Below are positions 7,225 to 15,950 of a stretch of 24,457 nt of DNA, one piece after another. The DNA is from CAZFBR01 sp035353495 [NCBI: uncultured bacterium]. GTDB lineage: Bacteria; DAOPZR01. The notes under the pieces were generated by a model, which did not search any database, was not told the origin of the DNA, and saw nothing but the letters and a program-made list of their open reading frames with translations. The stretch lies in contig CAZFBR010000021.1 in NCBI GenBank assembly GCA_964517215.1, positions 1 to 24,457 on the forward strand, written 5' to 3'. The translations under genes and the position numbers were made by a program. Each line of letters begins with the position of its first letter. The first letter of the stretch is position 1.

Positions 7225-10200
7225 TAGATGCCTCCCAGCCGTGCCGCCAGGGCACGGTAATCGTTATTGTCCGGCGCCAGACGCACCGCCGCCGCCAGCG
7301 CCCGCCGCGCCGCCGCCCGGTCGCCCTGCGCCTCCGCGATCAGCGCCAGCAGATAATGCGCGCGATGCGCCCGCGCATCCCGCCCGAGCGCCGCCTGCGC
7401 CGCCGCCTGCGCGGCAGGCAGATTGCCCGCCGCGCGGTACAGCGCCGCCAGATTCACCGCCGGTTCCGCATAGCGGTTATCAGCAGCCAGCGCCTCGCCA
7501 AACCGCGCGATCGCCGCCGGATACTCGTTCCGGGCGAACGCCACCAGGCCCAGTCCGTTCAGCGCATAGGCGCGATAGCGGAACTGCGGATCCTGCATGG
7601 CGGTGCGGTACGCCGCCGCCGCATCGTCCGTCCGTCCGCCGCGCCGCAGCAGTTCCGCCAGATTGTGCCACAGTTCGCCCGACGGGGCAAGCGCCAGTGC
7701 GCGGCGATACGCCGTTTCCGCTCCCGCCGCGTCGCCCTGCCGTTCGCGCAGCAGCGCCTCACGGCGCGGCAAGCCCGCATCGCGCGGGCGCAGGGTTTGC
7801 GCCCGGGCCAGGGCCAGCAGCGCGCCGGCGGCGTCACCCGTCTGCTCCTGCACGTCAGCCAGCGCGCTGTACCCGGCGGCGGAGTTCCGGTCGAGTTCCA
7901 CCGCGCGCTGCAGCGCCTGCCGCGCCTGCACCAGGTTGCGATCATGCCGCGCCAGCAGGCCCGCCGCCAGCGCCGCCGCCGCCGTTGCCGGCCCGCCATC
8001 CGCCCGCACCAGCCATTGCCGGGCTGCATCCCATTGTTCCGCCTGCGCGCACAGCACCGCCGCGCGCGCCGCCGTCGCCCGGTCAGCCGGATGCGCCGCC
8101 AGGGCGCGCGCATATTCCGCCACTGCCGCCGCCGTCATTCCCTGTGCGGCGTAGACGTCGCCGAGTTCCGCCCGCGGCTCGGCTCCGCGCGGCGCCAGCT
8201 GCACCGCCCGCGACAGTTCGCGCACCGCCGCCGCCAGTTCGCCCCGCCGCTGGCGGGCAAGCCCGCGCTGCCGGTACCCCTGCCAGTCGCCGGGGGCAAA
8301 CGCCAGCAGCCGGTCGTAACAGCGCAGTGCCCCGCTGTCGTCACCGGCGGCAGCCAGCCGGTCGCCCCAGCGCCGCCACAGTTCCGCACGCACGGCATCG
8401 CCTGCCGCGCCGGCGCGTTCCGCAAATGCCACCCCCGCCGCGAAGTCGCTGTTTTCCCCCGCCAGTGCCGCCGCCGTCAGCAGGATGGCACCGTTGGCCG
8501 GCGCGCATTGCACCGCCTGCGCCAGCGCCGCCGCCGCCCGGGGCGCGTCCCGCTGCGCACGATACAGCAGGCCAAGGTTGTGCCAGGCCGGCGCGCACTC
8601 GGGCCGAACGCGCACCAGCGTTTCATACACCCGCATCGCTGCCGCCGGTTCGTTCTTCGCTGCGTAGAGATCCGCCAATGCCTGCGCCGCCGGCAGCGAT
8701 CCGGGATTCAGCGCCAGCACCCGCTGATAGTCCGCCACCGCCTCGCCCAGCTGCCCGGCAGCACGCCGCGCCGCCGCTGTCAGCAGCCGGCCCTGTTCGT
8801 CGTCAGGGGCCAGTTCCAGCCACTGTCCGTAATAGATGAGCGCCTGCCGCAGGTCGTTCGCCTGCCGGGCCGCCGCCGCCAGTGTCGCATACGCAATTGT
8901 GTCGCGCTCGCCGTCGGCCACCGCCGCGCGGAATTCCGCCAGCGCCTCGCCGGCATACCGCGCATCGCCCGCCGCCGGTGCCAGGGCCAGCAGCGCCTGC
9001 CCGATGCGGCTGCGGATCCGCCGGGTCCCGCCCTGGGCGCGGTAGGCCCGCCAGTGCCGCAGCGCGATCTCCGCGCGGTTCTGTTGCCATGCCGCTTCCG
9101 CCATGATCAGCAGGGCATCACCCTGCGCCGCATCGAGCGCCAGGGCGGCCGCGGCCGCCCGCGTCGCTCCGTCGGGATCACCCGCCGCCAGCTGCGCCCG
9201 CGCCTCATCCATGCGGATATCCGCCAGCAGCAGCCGCGCCTCGCGGTCATCCGGCCGGTCGGCAAGGCAGGCCTGCACGCTCGCCGCCGCCCCGCCAAGG
9301 TCACCCGCATCACGGCGCAGATAGGCATGCAGCAGCCGGACCTCGGGGGTGGGATTGGCCATGCTCAGCAGCGGCTGCAGCAGCGCCGCCGCCTCGTCAT
9401 TGCGGCCGGCCTCCCGCAGCAGCCGGGCCAGCAGATAGGCCGGGCGGGCGCGCTCAGGCGCCAGTTGCCGTGCCTGCGCCGCCGCGCGCAGCGCTTCGTC
9501 CGGCCGCCGCAGCCTGGCCGCAGTCACCGCCTGCGCGTATGCCGCCTCCCACAGCGTCGGGCATAACTGACCCGCCGCCGCAAATTCTCGGTCGGCCACG
9601 ACAATATCGCCCGCAGCATACCGGCAATAGCCGTGCATATACCGCGGCAGTGCCGCGTCAGGCCGGATCGCCGCCAGCCGATACCAGACCGTACCCGCTT
9701 CAGCCAACCGGTCGCGCCGGGTCAGCAGCCGCGCCAATCCGAACCATGCCCGCCAGTCGTCCGGCGCCGCGGCCAGGCGCTGCCGGTACAGCTGTTCCGC
9801 GCCGGCAGCGTCATTCGCCTGTTCGCGGCAGCGGGCGCGCCGCACCTGATAGCGCGGATCAGCGCCGGCGGCAAATGCGCGCGCATAGGCGCGGTCCGCC
9901 GCGGCGCAGTCACCCGCCCGGCTCGCCACTGCCGCCAGCCACAGGTGCACCGCTCCGTCATACCGTCCCGGCGCCAGCGCCAGCACCGATTGCAGCGCTG
10001 CCACCGCGCCGGCATCGCCGCGCCGGGCAAGCAATGCGCCGTTGAGCAGGCGCAGCCACGCATCATCCGGCTGCTCCGCCAGGGCCACGGGCAGCACCGC
10101 CGCCGCGCCGGTATGGTTCCCCAACCGCCAGCAGCTGCGCGTCAGGCGGCCCGCAACGCCCGGCGTCGCCGCCGGGATCCGCTGCGTCAGCACCGCAACT

Positions 10201-11726
10201 GCCGCGCTGTCATCGCCGCCGGCGCGGTACGCGTCGGCCGCCGCCAGCGCCAGTGCCGGCTGCTCGCCCAAAGTGCCGGCAATCTCACGCCACAGTTCCG
10301 GCAGCGCCACCGGCGCGGCAGCCCGCAACCGCCGTTCGCCCAGCGCCGTCAGTGCCGCCGCCAGCAGCGGTTCGCCGGGATGCGCCGCCCGCGCCGAGCG
10401 CAGCAGGGCAAACGCCGCCGCCGCATCGCGCGGTGCCAGCAGCCGTGCCGCCGCCAGCGCCGCGGCCGTGTCGCCCGGGCGGTGAACAAGGATTTCCTGA
10501 TAGCGGGCGACGGCATCATCAGCGTCGCCTGCCTGTTCCGCCCAGACCGCGGCAAGGCGCGCCGCCGGCAGATCATGCCCGCGCTGCAGCAGGGTCCGCA
10601 CAACCGCCCGGCCCGCCGGGGTGTCGCCGGCGCCGGCCAGCAGCTGTGCCTGGAGCAGGGCGACTGCTGCCGGCAGCCGGTCGCCTGCCGCCTGCAGTTG
10701 TTCGACCGCGGCCGTCCGCGCGCCCGTCTGCATCAGGGTGGCTGCGTACTGCACGCGTTCCTCACCGCTCAGCGGACGCCGCGCCGCCAGTTCCTGCCAG
10801 AGCGTCCGCGCCGCCGCCGCCTGACCCAGCCTGACCTCCACCGCGGCCAAATCGCCCAATGCCGTCGCGTCGTCGGGATGCCGCTGCCGCAGGTTGTTCA
10901 GGGTATGCCGGGCCAGCAGCAGGTTCCCCGCCGCCGCCTGACCCGCCGCCAGGGCCAGGGTCAAGGCGCGATCATCCGGCAGCAGCAGCAGACCCTGCCG
11001 CGCCGCCGCCTGCGCGATCGCGCCGTCGCCCGCCGCTGCCGCCTGCCGGGCATAGTTCGCCAGGGCGGCCGCTGCCGCCGCGCGGTCGGCTGCCGTGAGC
11101 GGCTGCTGTCGTACGACCTGCAGCCGGGCCGCAGCCGCCGTGGGCCAATCGCCGCCGCGCGCCGCCAGTTCCGCCGTCAGCCGCCAGGCAGCGGCATTGT
11201 CGGGCTGGGCCGCCGTCACCGCCGCCGCCTCGCGCAGCGCCAGCTCATCTTCACCTGCCACCGCCAGCAGTTCCGCCAGGCGCAACCGTGTCTCATGCCG
11301 TTGCGGATCGAGCGCGAGGGCCGCAGCCAGCCGCGCCCGCGCACCGGGTGTATCGCCCAGCGCGGCGAGTACTGCGCCCAGTCCGGCAAGTGTCTCCGGC
11401 TGGCGGGGGTCCCGGGCGAGTTGTGCGGTGTAATGCGCCGCCGCCTGCTGCAGCGACTGCCGGCGGATCGTCGTCGTATCGTCAGTTGTCGGCACAACCG
11501 GTGACCCGGCCGGCGACCCGCAGCCGGCCAGCAGCAGGAGCAGCACCCCCGCCATCAGGAGCCATGCCGGCTGCCCGACCGACCCCGCGATACGCGCTGC
11601 CGACAGCGCGGGAACTGCAGTCGCCCGCAACGGCAGTCTCCGCCCGGACCGCAGCCGGCATTCCACAACCGCAGCACCCGCCGGCGACGGCCGCCGGTTA
11701 GGGCAGGTCCGCCCGCACTCAGCCAT
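7224..11726 (-). CDS. Giant TPR-repeat protein, probable lipoprotein
   Basis: 1500 residues from ATG 11726 to TAA 7224. After the N-terminus the whole chain is helical-pair repeats of about 34 residues with TPR consensus signs (W-L-G-Y-A-P spacing, as in PAWHNLGLLYRAQRDAPRAA and ALNGLGLVAFARNEYPAAI). This suggests up to about 40 repeats forming a protein-binding superhelix. A hydrophobic run ending in the lipobox LLLLLAGC gives the lipidation Cys at residue 69 of the long form. Starting at ATG 11555 (M58) would make it residue 12, a more normal lipoprotein signal but without an N-terminal Arg/Lys. Neither start has a clear SD, so the start is uncertain. The first 57 residues are Arg/Pro/Ala-rich and may be untranslated. 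The gene follows the propeller-like gene after 24 nt and is coupled to trpA. Likely role: envelope-anchored scaffold or assembly factor (PEP-CTERM/PilF-like TPR proteins are known parallels). Confidence 0.9.
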   Translation of the reverse strand: MAECGRTCPNRRPSPAGAAVVECRLRSGRRLPLRATAVPALSAARIAGSVGQPAWLLMAGVLLLLLAGCGSPAGSPVVPTTDDTTTIRRQSLQQAAAHYTAQLARDPRQPETLAGLGAVLAALGDTPGARARLAAALALDPQRHETRLRLAELLAVAGEDELALREAAAVTAAQPDNAAAWRLTAELAARGGDWPTAAAARLQVVRQQPLTAADRAAAAAALANYARQAAAAGDGAIAQAAARQGLLLLPDDRALTLALAAGQAAAGNLLLARHTLNNLRQRHPDDATALGDLAAVEVRLGQAAAARTLWQELAARRPLSGEERVQYAATLMQTGARTAAVEQLQAAGDRLPAAVALLQAQLLAGAGDTPAGRAVVRTLLQRGHDLPAARLAAVWAEQAGDADDAVARYQEILVHRPGDTAAALAAARLLAPRDAAAAFALLRSARAAHPGEPLLAAALTALGERRLRAAAPVALPELWREIAGTLGEQPALALAAADAYRAGGDDSAAVAVLTQRIPAATPGVAGRLTRSCWRLGNHTGAAAVLPVALAEQPDDAWLRLLNGALLARRGDAGAVAALQSVLALAPGRYDGAVHLWLAAVASRAGDCAAADRAYARAFAAGADPRYQVRRARCREQANDAAGAEQLYRQRLAAAPDDWRAWFGLARLLTRRDRLAEAGTVWYRLAAIRPDAALPRYMHGYCRYAAGDIVVADREFAAAGQLCPTLWEAAYAQAVTAARLRRPDEALRAAAQARQLAPERARPAYLLARLLREAGRNDEAAALLQPLLSMANPTPEVRLLHAYLRRDAGDLGGAAASVQACLADRPDDREARLLLADIRMDEARAQLAAGDPDGATRAAAAALALDAAQGDALLIMAEAAWQQNRAEIALRHWRAYRAQGGTRRIRSRIGQALLALAPAAGDARYAGEALAEFRAAVADGERDTIAYATLAAAARQANDLRQALIYYGQWLELAPDDEQGRLLTAAARRAAGQLGEAVADYQRVLALNPGSLPAAQALADLYAAKNEPAAAMRVYETLVRVRPECAPAWHNLGLLYRAQRDAPRAAAALAQAVQCAPANGAILLTAAALAGENSDFAAGVAFAERAGAAGDAVRAELWRRWGDRLAAAGDDSGALRCYDRLLAFAPGDWQGYRQRGLARQRRGELAAAVRELSRAVQLAPRGAEPRAELGDVYAAQGMTAAAVAEYARALAAHPADRATAARAAVLCAQAEQWDAARQWLVRADGGPATAAAALAAGLLARHDRNLVQARQALQRAVELDRNSAAGYSALADVQEQTGDAAGALLALARAQTLRPRDAGLPRREALLRERQGDAAGAETAYRRALALAPSGELWHNLAELLRRGGRTDDAAAAYRTAMQDPQFRYRAYALNGLGLVAFARNEYPAAIARFGEALAADNRYAEPAVNLAALYRAAGNLPAAQAAAQAALGRDARAHRAHYLLALIAEAQGDRAAARRALAAAVRLAPDNNDYRALAARLGGI

Positions 11727-11750
11727 GGCCGCCCGCCGTCACAACGCCCG

Positions 11751-13340
11751 TCAGTCAGGCAGCACGTCGGCGAATTCCGCCGCCATGCGTTCGCGCTGCT
11801 CCTGCTCGCGTTCCACCTGGTCCGCCCGCAATCGCAGCCGCCGGCGCCAGGTTTGCACTTCGCTGCGGTCAAGCTTCCGGTCGCGATAGTCCTGTTCCAG
11901 CCGCGCACGATCCGCCGTCACCTGCTGCCGTTCAGCAGTCAGGGCCGCCAGCTCACGATGCCAGCACTCCGCGCTGGCGCGCGCCGCGGCAACGCGCTCG
12001 TCCACCTGCTGCCTGATCCGCCGCACCCGCTGCTGAAATTCCCCCTGCGTCGCCGCCGCATCCCGTTCCGCCGGGGAGAGTGCCGCATGCTCGGCTTCCA
12101 GGGTCGCCTGTTCCGCGGCAAGGTCCGCCAGCCCGTGCCGCAGCGCCAGCCACTGCTCGCGATACACCACCACCGGTTGCAGAGGCGGCACGGCCGGCGG
12201 GGTTTCCCGCCAGTCCGCCGTCGACACCGATACAGCCGGATGCTCCCGCCGCCAATGCCGCCAGCGGCCGACCAGCAGGGCAACAACCAGCAGCAGCGCG
12301 GCCGCGCCCAGCAGGGGGAGCAGCCGCCGTCCGCCGCTGTCCGCGGCCGCAACTGCCGCAGGGAGGCTGCCGCGCCCGCGATAGAACAGCTGTCGGCGAC
12401 CGGCGAAATATGTCTCCCAGCGATCATCACGCCAGCGCTGGATGCCGTTGCCGCCGGATTCAAACACCACCACCTCGTCGCCGGGCAGCACCACCGATTC
12501 GGGACCGAACGGCAGCGTCACTGCCGCACCCCAGCCGTCCGTCAGCGACCAGCGGCGCCAGCGGTCCGGCGGCAGCAGCACCAGCGCATTGCCCGGCGTC
12601 GTCGGATAGACCCGGTAGATGTCCGGTTCGCTGCCGTCCACGCGCCACGCACCGTCGGGCTGCCGCGCCAGCAGGCCGGCGCCCAGCGTGCCCAACAGCA
12701 GTTTCCCGTCATCAACCGCGGCGCACGTCATCACCAGCGGCGTGAGCAGACCGAATTGGCTGGGACTCACCGCCTCCGCCTCCGGCATGCCCGCCTGCCA
12801 GCGATACAGGCCGCGCAGCGAACCAAACCACACCGTTCCCTCCTGTACTGCCGTCATGCTGATATTCTCGGTGGTATGGATCAGCCGTTCAGGCGGGCCG
12901 CCGCCGGCGTCAAGGCGGAAGATGTCATTGAAACTGTGGACGTACAGCGCACCGGCCGCCGCGGTCAGATGGTCGCAGGCCGACAGCCGTTCCTGCTCCG
13001 GGTCCCCGCCGGCCGGCCAGGGGCCCGCCAGCCATGCCGGTGCGCCGGTCGCCGGCACCCGCACCACCCCGCGTTCGGTCAATGCATACAGGATTCCGCC
13101 CGCAACCGCCAGATCGCGCACCGCGCCACTGTCCGGCAGCGCCTGCACCTTCATGGTCCTGTCGCCAAAATCCGGGAGCAGGAGCAGGCCGTCGTCCGTG
13201 GCCAGCACCACGCCTGCCGGCGTCCGCACCCCCGCCGTCAGGACGACCGGCAGCAGCGCATCATCCGCTGCCGCTGCCGGCAGCGCAAACAACCACACCA
13301 GAAAAAACGTTAGTGCCGTTGCCCGGCTTCCCCTGCCCAT
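11751..13340 (-). CDS. Propeller-like periplasmic sensor with one membrane helix and cytoplasmic coiled coil
   Basis: 529 residues from ATG 13340. I prefer this start because a signal peptide begins there (M-G-R-G-S-R, hydrophobic TALTFFLVWLFAL, cleavage near PAAAA/DD at 25) and the promoter at 13356-13384 ends just upstream. The frame stays open to 13529, but that extension is Arg-rich and non-conserved-looking. Residues about 28-320 contain short repeated strands of the two-component regulator propeller type (VVLATDDGLLLLP, GILYALTERGVVRV, TVWFGSLRGLYRW, KLLLGTLGAGLLA). A membrane helix spans about 339-358, followed by Arg, and a coiled coil lies at about 393-522. No kinase or GGDEF domain follows. 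It starts the operon with the TPR lipoprotein, so it may be the envelope partner of that protein. Function is unassigned; propeller identity is from pattern only. Confidence 0.8.
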   Translation of the reverse strand: MGRGSRATALTFFLVWLFALPAAAADDALLPVVLTAGVRTPAGVVLATDDGLLLLPDFGDRTMKVQALPDSGAVRDLAVAGGILYALTERGVVRVPATGAPAWLAGPWPAGGDPEQERLSACDHLTAAAGALYVHSFNDIFRLDAGGGPPERLIHTTENISMTAVQEGTVWFGSLRGLYRWQAGMPEAEAVSPSQFGLLTPLVMTCAAVDDGKLLLGTLGAGLLARQPDGAWRVDGSEPDIYRVYPTTPGNALVLLPPDRWRRWSLTDGWGAAVTLPFGPESVVLPGDEVVVFESGGNGIQRWRDDRWETYFAGRRQLFYRGRGSLPAAVAAADSGGRRLLPLLGAAALLLVVALLVGRWRHWRREHPAVSVSTADWRETPPAVPPLQPVVVYREQWLALRHGLADLAAEQATLEAEHAALSPAERDAAATQGEFQQRVRRIRQQVDERVAAARASAECWHRELAALTAERQQVTADRARLEQDYRDRKLDRSEVQTWRRRLRLRADQVEREQEQRERMAAEFADVLPD

Positions 13341-13355
13341 GGTGTCCCGGCCGGC

Positions 13356-13384
13356 AACGTACCGCACCCCGGCGGGTTTGTCAA
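13356..13384 (-). promoter_or_regulatory. Predicted promoter of the propeller-TPR-trpA-mazG operon
   Basis: TTGACA (13384-13379), 17-bp spacer, TACGTT (13361-13356) on the minus strand. The -35 box is perfect and the -10 box weak (3 of 6). The expected start, near 13349, leaves only about 9 nt before ATG 13340. This supports the short N-terminus with the signal peptide. Confidence 0.5.
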
Positions 13385-13393
13385 GCAGTGTCC

Positions 13394-13413
13394 GCGGCGG
13401 GTTTTCCCGCCGC
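13394..13413. other. Perfect 8-bp GC hairpin with TTTT loop
   Basis: GCGGCGGG, TTTT, CCCGCCGC: a perfect stem 73 nt beyond the DUF296 stop and just upstream of the next -35 box. No U-tract follows on either strand, so it is at best a weak or factor-assisted terminator for the DUF296 gene. Confidence 0.35.
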
Positions 13414-13485
13414 CGGTCCCGAACAAAACTCCCGCAATCCCCCGCATGCCTGCCGGGTCGCAACGGGTCGGCCGGCGGACGCGTA

Positions 13486-13935
13486 TCAGCCCAGCGGCTG
13501 GAGCAACGTGAAACCGGTCGTTTCCTCACGGCGGCGAACGGCCGGCGTATCGCGAATCTCCGTCACAATCGCCTCGAGCACATGCCAGGTCTTCACCCCG
13601 GCCCGCACGCAGCCGGTCACGGTGCCGACGCCGCGACCGCATGCGGCATGCAGATGCAGCTGCGGCCGGCCCTGGTCGTCGGGGAAAATGGTGCCTGTTC
13701 CCGCAATTTCATGCACGCCGTCAAGTGCGGTCTCAACCGGTACGACCGGGGTGGCGCGGCTGGCCTGCGGTCCGACCACCAGCCGACTCCCCGCGTCAGC
13801 GCCGCCCACCACAATCACCGAGGCCGCGCGCACATTTTCCGCACGCGCCAGCTGTTCGAGACATTCATGCAGAATATCGCCGTCCTCCAACCGCACCACA
13901 AACACCCGCCCGACTGTGCCCTGACTGTAGCGCAT
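13486..13935 (-). CDS. PPC/DUF296-domain protein
   Basis: 149 residues, a single PPC (plants and prokaryotes conserved, DUF296) domain; bacterial members are small cytoplasmic trimers of unclear function. Signs of the family are the N-terminal R-x-x-G-x-V-x-x-x-x-x-L-E-D-G-D, the glycine-rich VIVVGGADAG, EIAGTGTIF (about 76-84) and the histidine motif PQLHLHAACG with H94 and H96. Where most relatives have a third His (GGH-L type) this protein has C109 in VTGCVRAG, so the metal site may be changed. ATG 13935 has an SD (GGGAGGA, 13947-13941) 5 nt upstream. It is divergent from the YfhO-like gene. No strong promoter of its own was found. Confidence 0.88.
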   Translation of the reverse strand: MRYSQGTVGRVFVVRLEDGDILHECLEQLARAENVRAASVIVVGGADAGSRLVVGPQASRATPVVPVETALDGVHEIAGTGTIFPDDQGRPQLHLHAACGRGVGTVTGCVRAGVKTWHVLEAIVTEIRDTPAVRRREETTGFTLLQPLG

Positions 13936-13961
13936 GCCCTTCCTCCCGACCCGCCGCAGTA

Positions 13962-13990
13962 TTGACAGCGGCAGCGGGTCACTCTACAAT
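13962..13990 (+). promoter_or_regulatory. Near-consensus sigma70 promoter of the first YfhO-like gene
   Basis: TTGACA (13962-13967), exactly 17 bp, TACAAT (13985-13990), 11 of 12 consensus positions. The start is expected near 13997. It lies between two divergent genes and shows that translation does not begin at the upstream in-frame ATG 13934. Confidence 0.8.
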
Positions 13991-14004
13991 GTCTGCCATA
14001 TTTC

Positions 14005-14010
14005 GGAGGT
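14005..14010 (+). promoter_or_regulatory. Shine-Dalgarno GGAGGT that fixes the start of the YfhO-like gene
   Basis: GGAGGT lies 10 nt before ATG 14021 and about 8 nt after the predicted transcription start. It selects 14021 over the earlier in-frame ATG 13934, which precedes the promoter. Confidence 0.75.
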
Positions 14011-14020
14011 GCTGACAACC

Positions 14021-15919
14021 ATGCCCGCGGCCGCACCCGTTCGCCACCTGTTCCCCGCGCTGGGCTGCCTGTGGTTTGCGCTCATGTTCGCACCGCTGTT
14101 CAGCACCACGGCCGTTCCCTATTTCCGCGACCACACCAATCAGTTCCTCGCCTACCGGCATCTGCTGGCGACCGCGCCGTCATGCTGGCACGACGCCCAG
14201 TACCTTGGCACCCCGTTCTTTGCCGACCCGCAGTACGGTTTCTGGCATCCGCAGCTCCTGCTCTTTCGCGCTCTGCTGTTCGTGGCCGCGTATAACCTCA
14301 CCCTGCTCGCCGGATTCGCCGTCATCGCAATCTTCGCCTTTCTCCTCGCCGGCGGCCGGGAGCAGCCCGGGATCGGCCTGTTCGCCGCCGTCGCCTGCAC
14401 CGGCAGCGGTACCGTGCTCTCGATCAGCGAGTTCCCCAGCAATTTTCTGAGCTTCGCCATGCTCTTCCCGCTGCTGTGGATCTGCCGCACCGCCGCCACC
14501 CGCCCGCAGCGCCTGCTCGCCATCCCCCCGCTGCTCTATTGCTCGCTGACCGCCGGCGGGCTCGTCTATGTGGCGGTTACGGTGCTGCTGGTCACGGGCC
14601 TGCTGCTCGCGGCGCTGCGCCGGCGGCAGCTCGCCGCTTCGCGGGCGGCATTGGTCGCGCTGATCACCCTGCTGCTCTGCTGGCCGCCCCTGTTCTATTT
14701 CGGCTTCGGCGAGTTCTACCGGCATTCCGCACTGGCAACCGGTGCGACGGCGGGCACGCTCGATTTCCGCCTCGAATTCGCCGAGCTGGTCAAAGCGTTC
14801 GTCCCCTGGGACAATACCTGGTCAGGGTTTTCCCCGGCGAGCAATTATCCCTTTGTCTATTGCGGCATGACGGTGGCCATCCTGTTCGTCCTCGGAATCC
14901 GCCGGCGCCCGGGTCTGGCCGCGGGTGCGGTGCTGCTGGCGCTCGTCGCCGCCTTCGGCAGCCGCGAATTTCCGCTGCACTTGTTCCGCTATCCGGAAAA
15001 GCTCTTCATCTATGCTGTCCTGCTCATGATCGCCGTCGCCACCGCGGCGCTGGCGCGCCGGCGCGGGCGGCCGGGTGCGCTCATGCTGGCAGGCGGCGCG
15101 CTCATGCTTGAGCTGCTGCTGGTCAACCGCCCGTATTTCCTTACCCTGCCGCTCACCGAACTGCTCGCCGCCGGTGCCGCCACACCGCTGCCGGCCGGGG
15201 CGCGAGTCATGTCGCTGGTTTCCGCCGATCTGATGCCGCAATTCAACGCCGCCTCGCTGCCCGCCTATCACCGCGAGCAGTTTCGTTTCCACTACGGCCT
15301 CACCGCCGCCTGGTTCGGCCAGTCGACCTTCCTCGGCTACAGCCCCGCCCGGCTTGCCTCCTATCAGCGCCTGCGCGACCTGCATGCGCGCACCGACGTC
15401 ACTGCGGACCAGCTCACCAATCTGCTGCGCCATTGCGGCGTTACCCGCATCACCGCGCGCCGCACCATCAACGGCCGGGCCGTTATCGCCGCACCCGGGT
15501 GGCAGCAAACCTGCGCCCGACCTGCAGACGATCTGCAAATCTTCGCGCTCGCACCGGCATTGCCGCTGCTGCTGACGGATACCACCTTCGCCGCCTGCCG
15601 GCCGGCGGCAGCCGCGCTCGCGCCGCCGGCCGGCCAGCCGCTGCCGGCCTCGGCGCCCGGCGACCATTGTGCCCTGACGGTTACCGGACCGGGCGTGCTG
15701 GTTCTCGACAAACTCGATTATCCCGGCTGGCGGACGTCCATCGACGGACGCCGGTGCGCCGCCGACCGCGCCTTTGACGCATTTCTTGCCGTGCCTGTTC
15801 CGGCCGGCCGGCATACCGTCAGCGCCCGTTTTGTCCCCACCGGATTGTGGCTTAATCTGCTGCCGCAGCTGCTCGCGGTGGCCCTGCTGGCCGGCATTTG
15901 GCGACGGTTTGGCGATTGA
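14021..15919 (+). CDS. YfhO-like polytopic membrane protein (GT-C-type fold)
   Basis: 632 residues. The N-terminal helix is followed by a first outer loop with VPYFRDHTNQF and the pattern YLGTPFFADPQYGFWHPQLLL; this D-x-H / G-x-P-x-x-x-DPQ arrangement is typical of the YfhO/GT-C family, where the first-loop acid is probably catalytic. About ten hydrophobic helices follow. The C-terminal soluble domain ends in YPGWRTSIDGRRC and VPVPAGRHTVSARFVP, the hallmark YfhO carboxy-terminal module, and a last helix. YfhO-type proteins are implicated in glycosylating cell-envelope polymers from lipid-linked sugars; the donor and acceptor here are unknown. Promoter and SD are strong. The stop TGA (15917-15919) lies in the -35 box of the kinase promoter. 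A longer paralogue starts at 21645. Confidence 0.86.
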   Translation: MPAAAPVRHLFPALGCLWFALMFAPLFSTTAVPYFRDHTNQFLAYRHLLATAPSCWHDAQYLGTPFFADPQYGFWHPQLLLFRALLFVAAYNLTLLAGFAVIAIFAFLLAGGREQPGIGLFAAVACTGSGTVLSISEFPSNFLSFAMLFPLLWICRTAATRPQRLLAIPPLLYCSLTAGGLVYVAVTVLLVTGLLLAALRRRQLAASRAALVALITLLLCWPPLFYFGFGEFYRHSALATGATAGTLDFRLEFAELVKAFVPWDNTWSGFSPASNYPFVYCGMTVAILFVLGIRRRPGLAAGAVLLALVAAFGSREFPLHLFRYPEKLFIYAVLLMIAVATAALARRRGRPGALMLAGGALMLELLLVNRPYFLTLPLTELLAAGAATPLPAGARVMSLVSADLMPQFNAASLPAYHREQFRFHYGLTAAWFGQSTFLGYSPARLASYQRLRDLHARTDVTADQLTNLLRHCGVTRITARRTINGRAVIAAPGWQQTCARPADDLQIFALAPALPLLLTDTTFAACRPAAAALAPPAGQPLPASAPGDHCALTVTGPGVLVLDKLDYPGWRTSIDGRRCAADRAFDAFLAVPVPAGRHTVSARFVPTGLWLNLLPQLLAVALLAGIWRRFGD

Positions 15920-15944
15920 CGACAACCGCAGGTCATGCTATATG
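15916..15944 (+). promoter_or_regulatory. Predicted promoter of the sensor kinase gene
   Basis: TTGACG (15916-15921), 17-bp spacer, TATATG (15939-15944). The expected transcription start, about 15951, coincides with an ATG. The -35 box includes the stop codon of the upstream YfhO-like gene. Confidence 0.55.
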
Positions 15945-15950
15945 GTTTTC

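Noticed and set aside
6995-11504. Long plus-strand frames (6995-8839, 7209-9566, 9633-11504) opposite trpA and the TPR gene
   Set aside because: Pro/Arg-rich shadows; the minus strand has clear TrpA motifs and TPR repeats through the same bases.
13341-13529. 63-residue N-terminal extension of the propeller-like protein from ATG 13529
   Set aside because: Overlaps the end of the DUF296 gene, precedes the predicted promoter and would bury the signal peptide.
13934-14020. N-terminal extension of the first YfhO-like protein from ATG 13934
   Set aside because: It would begin upstream of the consensus promoter and overlap the divergent DUF296 start; SD GGAGGT points to ATG 14021.
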